NCBI GenBank assembly: GCA_013407085.1
Contig: JACCGJ010006484.1
Location: 214,775 to 278,774, forward strand
Direction: 5' to 3'
Source: Atriophallophorus winterbourni
Lineage: Eukaryota > Platyhelminthes > Trematoda > Plagiorchiida > Microphallidae
Length of the DNA stretch: 64,000 bases
A model generated the notes under the pieces. That model was not told the origin of the DNA, searched no databases, and saw nothing but the letters and a program-made list of their open reading frames with translations. The translations under genes were made by a program, and so were the position numbers. Each line of letters begins with the position of its first letter. Position 1 is the stretch's first letter. Shown here piece after piece: positions 22,222 to 34,100 of this stretch.

Positions 22222-25100
22222 GTAATTCAAATCAATTAAACTTTCATTTCTGCAAAAATAGTGATAGCAGGATTTTTCGCCTATTTGAATCCCATTCTGT
22301 CATCGTGTGGATTATCAGCCTATCAAATCGGAATTACTTCGTTTTTGGCGAACACAGTTGGAACAATTTCGCGATTAATCTCAGGACCTTTAGCAGATGG
22401 AACGAAAAAGAAACATCTAGTAAGTTGTTGGTAATCATCCGAATATCAAAAGCATGAAATGTCGAAATCCAATTGCAACGTTTGGCACAAATACCCGTTT
22501 ACGTTTGCACTCCCCAGACAGCTTCAAAATAAATGCATTTTGCTAATGCAATTGAAAAAGGGCAGCTGTTTAAAATTTATGGTTCATGAAGCAATTGGCT
22601 TCATCACAGAATTGAAACAGGTCTAAACTCCGTAGATAAATGATAAATGATTATTTTTGGGTAGCATATAATCTTCAAGATTGAACGTGAACTTTGCGAG
22701 ACATGCTGAGTTTAACGCCTGCTGGGAGCGAATTCAAAAGATAACAGAAACAATAACTGAAAAATGTCTGCGGCCGTCATGTATGGAGTGTTGGACCTCC
22801 GGTTTATGACTTACTTCACGTCTTGCTGGCGTTCGACATCGTAAGAGCCTATTCAGATGATACGAAATGGAAATATTTTGCTTGTAGAGTTAACGTTGCT
22901 TCTCACTTCCTATTGTATAAGGGTCCAAAGGTCCAGGCGTTCAAGCTGCTAAATATTTGACTGAAAAGTGGAATAGTGTAAATGGTAGTTTGATTCCAGA
23001 TCGGCCGTGCAATGCGTGCGACTAAAATCATTCATCGATGCGGTTAATTTGCCTTGATCTTTCTATGTCATGTGCATGCAAAGCCGTTTTGTAATCGTTT
23101 AATGTTGGTAAACCGCGCATGTAGATCAAGAACAACTTTGTTCCAAACACCAATCCTTGCGGAACCTCGCTAGGGACTTCAATGAATGGATTGGAAAATG
23201 TTTGGAGAGAAATGTGTTGTCATCGTTGTGCAAAAATAGCTCGTTTATGTCACAGACTCATCAGCATTCCAAGGCCAGGATGATAAAGAAGAAGCTGGAA
23301 TAAGCATTGATTTACAGTACCGATACGTTTTCTCTGACCTCATATTCTAATGTTTATTTACAAGAACTTTCATCCTATAGAAAGCAAAAGAGTAATCTTT
23401 AGATATATTATTATAAATGCACTTCAGTCAAGATTCAAGATTTATGGTTGACTTTACCAAATCGGCAAGTAGGGAATTCCAAACAAAGCACACACGCACC
23501 GAATAAAAATACTTGCAGCAGTTCCGTTTTCATTGTGATATTTCCAATTTGAAACCATGACCACTGCAGTTGGTGGAAGTTCGAAGGTGGAATAATATAT
23601 CCAGTGGATGGGAAACAGCAGTAAATATCTTGTATGCGACGATGAGATCACCTTGCATTCGTCTTTGTGCAAGTGGGGTCAGCTCCAGTCGTCGGAGTCG
23701 CTCGGCGAATCACATGTTTTCAGGTCCATTATCAAGCCTAGAAACTCTCTGATATATGTTATCCAGAAGTAGAATGTCTTTTTGGAGCCATGGTGTGCAG
23801 GCTTGTGCAGCATTGTCTAGAACCAGGGTATATATCCGTTCATCACGAGAGAAAAAACACCCTGGTAAAGGTCCAAATATCCGCCGTAACATACCGACTA
23901 ACCGCTTTTATAAACGGTTTCGCATTGTAGACCATTTTTCAAACAGACACCCAGGTCCTTTCCTTTCGCGGTGTACTCCAGGATTTTGTCACCGAGCTTG
24001 TATGGATTGGAAATGCCAAGGTCACGATCGATCTGAATGATCTTGGACTTTTGCATATTCAATATCAGTTTATTTTCGGATGACCAGTTGTACAAATCAT
24101 TCAAATAGTTTTGTAGCAAAATACAATAATCAGCATTGCTGATTTGTCCCCATACTTTTTAGATCGTCAGAACCATCTTACTATCATTTGGTATTAACAA
24201 ATCTGAAGGTATCAAACAATTTAAATGCTTCTGTACTCAATGCATATCCCGGCCATTATACAAGTTGCTCATAAGTACATTGATCAAGCTTCTACTCATA
24301 GCGTGCGATTATTCTATTTACACAAGCTATTGCAACGAGCAAAGTATTACATTTCATAGTTGTTGGATGTTTATCCTAGATTATTTAGTGTTTGATAAAG
24401 TCGTATGGGTTAGCGTAATCTAGAATTCGACAGCTTATGTCGCGTGATGCTAGTATCCTGATTTTTCGTCGCCTAGTAATTGAACGGCGCTTTCGAAGAA
24501 AGAACTCACTACGGATCCAAACGCATATTTTCAACTAGTAGATTTTTACCTCAAAACCGATTAGTTTTGGATAGATCCCCGTTTTAAACCTACCGTTAAT
24601 CCTTTAGGATGAATAGTTTAATAATCGAAGTGTCCTTGTGCCAAATTCAACATCTTTGTTACCTGGATCGGTCGGTCTAAGTTATCCAATCACTTTAATC
24701 GGTTTCACTTTATAAATAGCGTCAGGATCGTTTTGTTTCAAAAATTTCGTTTGTAAGCTGTGAAATTCAATTAATCCTTGTAAATGTTTATAAATACTGG
24801 AGACATTGGTGAACCCATAATTGCTCGCGGAATAAGAAACAGCTCATATGTAGGTCGATTGCCATTTATGATCTGTTGCACGAACGATTGATCAAAGTTG
24901 TATTTGAGCTAGGAGTCCATTTTGCTAATTCCAAGGCGCTAGTGATGGTATCGGTATCCAGAGATTTTTCAGTAATTGTAGCTGTTGTCTAGCTAGTCAC
25001 GAGTCAATCCACAATCGGACGAACAAGAACATCTGTCTTAATTCTCTTCAGTAGTCCGTAAAATCTTGGAAAATTTGGGGATTCTCTCTGTCTCTCTCTC

Positions 25101-25141
<41 letters not shown>

Positions 25142-28100
25142 ATAACAGAAACCTTGACCGAGCTACTCCTTGGTTGTCCGCAAAAACCCAGCAGCAACCA
25201 TTTCACAATTATCCATAAATTTCAGTTTGTTATTATAAAGGGTTTACTAAAACGTTTATGTATAATGCATTCCAACAATTCATATATAGTCGTGAAAAAT
25301 AGCCGTGGCTTGCAACCTATTTGCATGGGTAATTATTATACTTTCTTCTCTGTTTAGAATAAGTAGTGCGCTTCACTCATCTGATTTTGAGTTGAAGATT
25401 TTGGAGTGCTTGCTCGGATAATACAAGCCAAACAATTCCATAGTAAAACAGTTTGGTTTTCGAGGGTGTTGTTAAAGGCCACCTCGACATAAGATAATAC
25501 CTCCTCAGCCTTACCTGTTTATATGATTTGTTTAACAGCTCTGCATACTGATTTTCTAGTTTTTGCGACGGATGATCATACACGCTGTAAAATGAAGTTT
25601 TAAATCGCCCTTGATCAATAACTATGTGGGATACGTTGTTGTTGTATAACGCAACACATCGAGCAGTCTATTGTTATGGTACTTACTGACAATATCAGAA
25701 CAGAAGATTGCACTAATAAGATTAAGTGAGTACTGCATTGTACCAGACTGACTGAGAGTACCATCACAGATCAGGTTACAGTTAATTGATTGTTTGAAAT
25801 AAGGTACCATTCCATCACTTAAACGGACACACCGGAACACATGCACGTGGCACAGATTGAGTTCATTATTAGGGAGCGATACCCGAAACCATGTTTCGTT
25901 ACATCTGGTTAATTTATTGATACGACGTGTTCGTTGTTATAGATGATTTTGATTACGTTTTGGTTGTTCACTTGTGTTGACGGCATTTATGGTCACATTC
26001 CAAAAAAGCAGAGCATAAAACGATTATTTTAGAAGTGACGTTTGGCGGTTGTTCATGTCAATATTTGAATATGTGACTTGTTTAGTGTTGATAGTGCTGA
26101 ATGTCAGGGGAACAATCCGTTCAGATTCTGGAGTCTGACCTAGATCGAATTGGGTCGGCATTGTTTTGTTGTTTACTTTATTGAGATCGCTCGGCTTTGT
26201 ATTAATTAAAGAGGTTGTGAGTAAACATAGTTATACTTGAATGCCACTGTAACAGATGGTTCGTACAACGAACCACGTTGTTCAAACACGGAATCACATA
26301 GTGATTCCTGGTCAAGCACACGAGGCACTTAACTGTGTATACAACTTATCTACTGTTTCAAGGCTCACTGAACCTAATCATACTGTATCCACCAGATGAT
26401 GGCAAACAGGAAGAAACCAGTAGTGGAGTGTAAGTTCGGGTGATGTGAGCAACACATTACTTAGGTCGTGTAAAATTATTGAGGCGTACCTCGTAGAGCA
26501 AATAAACTGGTGGGCAGTCTTCGCGGAATTCCACATGAGCTCATCAAATACTGTAGAAAAGCAATATTATAGCATCTTCACCATTTGCTTCTTCAGTGCT
26601 GACAGGAGGAAATGCGAGACAGCCTTTATTGCTCACTCCCAAGAGAACATACAGTCGCTAATGGACTGTTTTTCGTCGGCATGCAAAGACTTTGGTCTAA
26701 CAATCAGCATAAGAAAGACCCAAGTCCTTTGTCAAGGGACTGTATCGCCTTCAATCATCACTGTTGGAAACTGTCAGCTTGAACCAGTACATCATTTCAC
26801 ATATCTTGGTTCAACCATTGCGGATAACCTCTCGCTAGACACGGAGATTGATAAGCGGATTGGCGGAGCAGCTGTCATTCTGTCTCGATTGAACTCTCGT
26901 GTTTGGGGTAACCGTAAGCTGACTGTAAAGACAAAGATGATGGTATACAGCGCGTGCGTACTAAATGCTTTACTGTACGGCAGTGAAACCTGTACCACCC
27001 ACGCAAGACACGAACGGAAGCTAAATGCTTTCCATCTACGAAGCATCCGTCGTATCTTGAACAGATAGTGGATGGACAGAGTGACTAATGCTGAAGTGCT
27101 TTCAAAAGCTGGTCTACAGAGCATGTTCACTTTACTACGACAGCGCCGCCTACGGCGGTTTGGTCACGTCTACAGAATAAGAATAATACAGAACAATTCC
27201 CAAAGATCTACTTTGTGGTTAGTAGAAATCAGGTTGTTGACGATTAGGCAGATCGCACTTGCTGTACAAAGACGTTTGCAAAAGAGATATGAAAGCTCTT
27301 TGCATTGGCCCCAACAGTTGGGAGGAACTTGCTCTCGACCGCTCACTTTGGAGGTATTGTATAAAGCGTTGTCTGTAAGCTGGGGAGGAGCAGATACAGC
27401 TCTTGGCTGCTGAACGCAGATCACGATGTCTGCGTGCAACTGACGCCCAGCGACCGAGTAATGTCTATTGCTGCGAGCGTTTCGGAAGAAATTGTTCCCC
27501 CCGAATCGAAAAGCTGTGCAATATGAAAACTCATGTGGTTGTGATGTACAACCATGGTCGTCATCTACGGAATGAAGTCAATAACAACACCAATTTTGAG
27601 CTTATGCGATAAACAGTAACCTTTATTAATGCGCTAAATTAACGACAGCTTGAACAACAAAACAAAAAAGTATTAAAGAAAACGAATGATCTGATAATTT
27701 TAATAATTTCTTTTAATTTTGAGATTTTTTGAATATTTGCTGCCGAATATTTTTAACGAAATATATAAAGAACCTTTTGAATGAACAAGTGAAAATCAAT
27801 AAATAAATTGTTTCTTTGTTTTCGAGGACAAGCGAAATGCGTTACTATTGGTGTGACCTTTGATACAAAATGAACTCTTGAACTAAACTTTGATTGATTT
27901 TAATGTCGTTGGTACCACGGAATACTGCTGATATCTGTGTGAATGTCGCTACAAACCAGAAAAATTTATTCAGAGTGCGGTAAAACCTTGGATGAATCGA
28001 TTAAAATAGAGTTGAATACACTCAATGTCCAACACGAAATTCTATTAATAGAAAAGCAGGGGGGTAGAGTTATAGATTTTCTGCGTGCGGTGGTTGTTTT

Positions 28101-31100
28101 ATCGTTTAAACTCTTTTTTCACTAAATCATTGGTCATATTTAATTCATATAGGTGAATACATGACCGATGGAACGCTGTTTTCCAATTTTGAGCAAATAT
28201 TTTTAAAAATTGAAGAAATATCTGATGATGAAGAGTAACTTCAAATGGTGAGAATTTAACTTGAATGTACGGTTCAAACGTGATACATGTAAAAGTTATG
28301 AAGCTCGTGGTACAAGCTTGGTGAGTTGAAAGTGATGGAACGCGGTTCGACCAATAACACGGGACATGGGTATTGGCAAGCTGTTGATTCTGCACCTGTT
28401 TAAAGCTCGAGTAGTGGTACTCTCGCACTAAAACATGAACTTGTCCGAAAGCGAAAAAGAAAGCTTACATTCCTATTTTACACTCGCAAAGTTCCAAAGT
28501 CCTAATTTGTATGTATGTACTTGAATGTATGTATATGAAACAAGATAAGCAATCTGAATAAACAGTATATAAGTAGTTGGGAAAAGAATAATTGAAATAA
28601 AATCTCATCTAATTTCGTTTTAAATTTGTGCAAGCTGGTCGAGTGAGAAACGTTAGAATGTAAACTGTTCCAACTGTTCCAAGTAAAACAGACACTCAAA
28701 CTGAATGTAAGAAAATCCCCAGGTGCGAAAGGCCTCACACCGGATGTCTTCAGGTTCGGTTATCGTCAGCTTTGTGAACAGTATTAACTGTTCGTTCCTT
28801 AAGCGAGTGGCACCAAAAGATTTGATGTCCGGTGTGATCACACCAACCTTCAAAGGCAGCTGCCGATCTGACGGTGCAAATTATCGTCCCGTCGCACTAT
28901 TACCTGTTACTGGTAAGGCCATAGAACGTATAGTATCAGGAAGAATGGTCGCACACTTTGAATCGCGTAATTTGTTTTCACCATCGCAGAATGGATTGCA
29001 ATCTCATCGAATCTTCTCATAACGTTAGATTACTGGACGAATGATTTGGATAGAAATTCTTGCATTCACGTTTGATATTTAGACATTTTAACCCTTTGTC
29101 TACTGACGGTAACTCTAGTTACCACCTCAAACAAGCAGTCGATTGCTCAGTACCTCCCGTCGGTACCTTCAATCACCATCGGAGTGCACTTGTCAGGCGG
29201 CGTCTGGCATCTGATCCATAAAAATTATTCATGTGTTCTATTTATGCCTTTATTGAGCAAAATAACACAAAAATATCATAAAATACGTAAATAAATTACC
29301 GTAGACAAAAAATTAAAAGCTTTTGACAGATAGTCAATAACAATTTGCCTCCTCAAAAACGGATACGTTTAGGTATATGTGAACCATTAATCATGGTTGA
29401 TACGACAATAACAATTTGCCTCCTCAAAAACGGATACGTTTAGGTATATGTGAACCATTCAGATCATGGTTGCACGACTTCCTATGAGATCGCCACGCAC
29501 GACCTAGAGCGCCATCCCAGCGTAGTCCCACAATGATCCGTGCATGGCTCGCTTAATTTTTATTACACATAAACTAATTCCCCCTCTCGTATCATCAAAA
29601 ATGGTCCTGTTTGCGGATGATATGAACATTTGGACGCGAATCAGTTCTGTAGACGACTGTGAGAAACTGTAGAGTGATTTGGGCAATATATTAGTTTCGG
29701 TGGCTATGAATGATACATTCAACATACGGAAATGTTCCACCTTGAAAAGAATGTTCCCCGGACATATCATCTGGAAACTAAAAACTTGGCATGGGCTCGT
29801 ATGAAAAAGACCTTGCAGTATGTATTACTGGAAACCTCGATACTGACCGCATCAAAAGTCAATACCCCTTTATCTATTTAAGGAAATTGTACGGTGCACA
29901 AGCGAAAACTGCCATCACCAACCAAGCAACGGTGTTATCGGGCTCCGAACTGGAATTTTAACTAAGTATTCAGTGTTCGTACCGTAAACAAAGAAATGGA
30001 TAAATCATTTTTATGAAATTTGGGGTACGATTTATTTGAGCAGTGTTGAGGTCGTTGGGTGTAGCTGAGAGAGCAAGCAAACGATAAAACTCTACAAAGT
30101 ATCAGGTGATACCATAACAGAAAAGTTTCCGCGGACGAATCGAACTGTAACCAATAAAATCGATATTTGTGCCACAGTGTAACAATCCAATCATACAACT
30201 AGTCCATAATCAACAATTAACGCGTGTTTGTTTCGCTGGTGTCATCGAGTCAGCAGTTGTGAGATATCGCGTCGGTTGTTTTGACTAGACCCTCGGTAGA
30301 AGTTATTTTCGAACAAGTTTGTTCAACCAGGATGCGTTGTTTTCCAATGAATACAAGGCAACACAAAACGGTTAAACTCGTTAGATACGAAATAATACGG
30401 TTGTATACAATGTATTCGTTCGTGCGTGTTTAATTGAATTCACGTAAATTTACCGAATATATAAAAATTACTGTGCTGAACATGTGCGATGTATTACAGT
30501 ATGCATAAGAATCAGATATTTTGAATCAGCTGTTTGGGCACAAATTTGAATTCACTCAAGCAATAAGAATATGCATGGTGTAGTATGGGAAACAGTGTTT
30601 GATGAGCGATATGTGCACTATGCATTCATTGTTCAACTTAAGTTGTTGGCACTGTCTATATTTTTGTTTTCATTGAAACACATTAATTAAGTTTTCGAAT
30701 CTACGTATACAATCCTGAATAAGCAGTGTTACAGCTTCTCCGTGATAAAAGACTGTTGATACTAAAACCAGATGAAAATCATTCAATTTTGCACTACAAT
30801 TTCAGCAAACACGAGGAAGTAAACTTTGGACACGCATTTCTTTGAAACATCACATCCGTTAAAACTAATTCCTGGAATGCAAGGTGCAATGAAAGATGTC
30901 ATACGTCTCGATGTTTCGTTTTGTGTTCCAGGTTCTTGCTGGCCTGTCGCTGTGTACCGCGATTTTCATTTCCCAATTCGCTTTCCTACCAACCTCGATA
31001 GAAACTGTGTACATCGGGTCGATGGATGAGGATGGGAAATTCAGAACGCGATTAGAAAAACTGAACAAGAACAATTCGAATGTTGTAGATGAGTACGTAC

Positions 31101-34100
31101 TCTTGATTACAAAATGTAACATTTTACACACAATCTTTATAGACCATAGATTAAACCATCTAGGAAGATAGGGTGAACTATCACTACACAAAAACGACAG
31201 ATCTTTTCCAGCTTCAGTTTGAGAACTGGAAAAATAACAAATAATAAACCATTCGGGAAATATGAATAACTTGTTGGTTTTTTCGTAGTTGGGAAATTAT
31301 TGAGCCGATTTTTCGTATATCTTTCTAAGTATTCCACAATACGACAGAAAATTGTTTCCCGAAGTTTATCGATCTCACATTTTCACATTTTCAATGAACT
31401 CAAGTAACTCGGGAGATTTGACGACTTTTAAAATAATCTTACGAATTATTCAAACTAAGAATGTGAGTTTAAAAATAGCAAGAGATTTTTAATTACCGAA
31501 ACCGTAATGCTTTTAGCCAACACCTAATAAATATGTTAATTAAAACAAGCACCTTTCCTGAAACCATGATGGAGCTTTGAATTAATGTGGAGGCAATTGG
31601 CTGCTCGTCTTTTTGAACTGAGCTCATGCAATGAAATGTACTCAAAGCATATGGGCGAAAGCGCGATTTGGCATTAAAAGCTTTCTTATTCCATGCCTGA
31701 GCTGTAGCTGGTATCGTACAGTACTACTGATTTCGGAATGAAACCAAAGCCGTTCTTTCTTTTTATAATGATTTGCAATAAACTTGGTAACTAAAACCAC
31801 TTTATAATGCACATAATTGATTAGGTCGCTGACTTATTGTAAACTAAATAGAAATTATATGGTTAAGGAATACTTTATCCCGACTTAGGGTGATTTTCAA
31901 GTTGTTCCTTAATATGTATAACTGTTGAATGCATAAAATTTTTATAATAATTTTATTGTTCCTGTTACTAAATTATTATTAGTAAGTCAGAGTGAAATTC
32001 TTGCGATGGAAGTTGGCAAGGTAATAGTCTGACATACCTTCTGCAGATGTAAATTACAACTTGCCATTAGTACGCGTTTAAAAGCTTGATTCGAAATGGT
32101 TGCGTTATTCTTTTTTGTGGGGAACCTAGATATTCTTAGATTTATTCATAGATGATATGCGGGTAAAATGCTGTGCTTTACAATAACCATAAAAATGTAC
32201 AACGGGTCGGATGGTAAAAATATCAACATATTGTTAGAGATTATTGTCAAACGTGAAAAACATGCTTGTTCATGTGGGCATCTAGTGAGTTCTTGAAAAC
32301 GTCAATAGTTGCAGATTGTTCACGTAAGTAGGTGAACTGTTTCACAATTACACGTTGCGAACGGAAAATGCATATTTACGGAGTTCAACCTGCTAGTGTG
32401 GTAACGGTTACCAACCTACAATATAAAACTCACTGACTCTTAAGTTACTGTCTTCATTTCTTTAATGCAAACATTCCAATACTGTTAGTGTAGGGTAAAT
32501 TGAAATGGTCTTGAATCGATAGCCCGCATTCGCATGCATTTCCATCGCACACATTCCCGAAGACCGGTTTAATTGCTGATTGCACTCATTAGTTACGGAT
32601 AGTGAGATCGGAATCTGCATACGTTGAAGCAATGAGTAATCTTGAACAAGGTATGAACTTGCACATGTAATTGAATAGGTTGTTCGTGACAACGTTATCA
32701 AGAATTGGCTTACAGTGGCTCCATACATTTTTAAAGATTTATCAACGGTTTCAAAGCATGCGGATCATGATCCTACATGTGTTTGCACATGTGATTGAAT
32801 AAGTTGGTTGTGCGATCCACATGTAACAATGTTCATCATCGCTTGTTATACGAAACGTACGTTACATTGGATTGACAGTACTACTATATTTGGTTATTTG
32901 CCCTCTCCAGAGGTTATCGGATAATTTTTACCGATGTTCGGAATAATTATTTTGTATGTGTTTATTTTTGTTACTCATTAAGGAAGCAAATGCGCTTAGT
33001 CATCAAGCATACAACATTATTTTCGACACACTATTTTGCATCAGGTCAGTTGGGTTAGACCAACCCTGTTGGCCAATCACTTTGGGGCAATGCAAGTTTT
33101 CATCAATTGACGGTAAAGACCTTGGAGTGAGCGGACAATTCAAATTACAAGGTCAATCAATAGACGGTCTGGGTGCAAAATATGCTCCAGTTAGTCAACT
33201 AAAAACGGAACTGCTCAGCCGACTAAACGTGAGGTTGGTTTGCAAAACAGAAGGTCCCAGTCGAGTGTACCCATGTTCAACTATTGAAAATCGTCAAAGA
33301 GGTAAATAATGTTTCATAAATTTTCAAGATTATAAATTTGAACAGTAGTACATAAAATTTTCACTTATCGAAATATCATAGTTAATCATATGAATTTAAA
33401 AATAAACAATGGGTTAAATATTTTAAATCAAAATATTTTGTCAATGGTTGAAAATCCTAGCAAACGATTCATATTGTACTTTACACCCTCGAAAATTATA
33501 GTTTTATTGTGAAATGCGATTGAAAACAAGACATCCCTCATTTTTGCGGTCATCGGTGATCAACCTAGATTTAATATGCCAGCGTTGGCGTCCATTCTGT
33601 GTAATTGTGACAAACGTATATAACAGCAAGCAAAACTAATAATTTCCCTTTCTTTGATGGGTTGAATTTGATTTACTCTGTGGATCGGTCACCCAAAGGT
33701 TGGCTGTGATAACATGGGTAACAGAGGATTCTGAGTATAACTTTGTAAGTATAACTTTTCTATTATTATGAGGCTCAACTGAGAATATACTTACTGTTCC
33801 TTCCTGATGACGGTAAACAGAGAGAAACCGATTGAGGCGTGAATGCGCAGGGGTCATGAGCACACCAAACGAGTAGTGAACCGCACAAAATTGAAGAGTT
33901 TTTAAACAGGTTTTGCAACAAAAGTAATCAACTTCAGTACAAACCGAGTATTAAAGACCAATAAAAACTATTCCGTGAAAACACTTAGTAATCTCATCTC
34001 TCTTTTTTGACCCCCAGGAACTGCATATTTTTGGATTGTAATAATTGCAAGCGTGTTGAGGTGTCTCGTGTTTCTCACGCACCCTCCGATACCAAATCTT

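Noticed and set aside
25083..25139. AT dinucleotide run as a possible regulatory or fragile site
   Set aside because: A simple microsatellite; nothing else supports a function.
29088..29100. TTAA followed by CCC, suggestive of a piggyBac insertion end
   Set aside because: No matching GGGTTAA end was found on the far side, and the host CR1 lost sequence there, which a clean insertion would not cause.
29335..29476. Direct repeats considered as a CRISPR-like or satellite array
   Set aside because: Only two units without spacers in a eukaryotic context; a plain tandem duplication.
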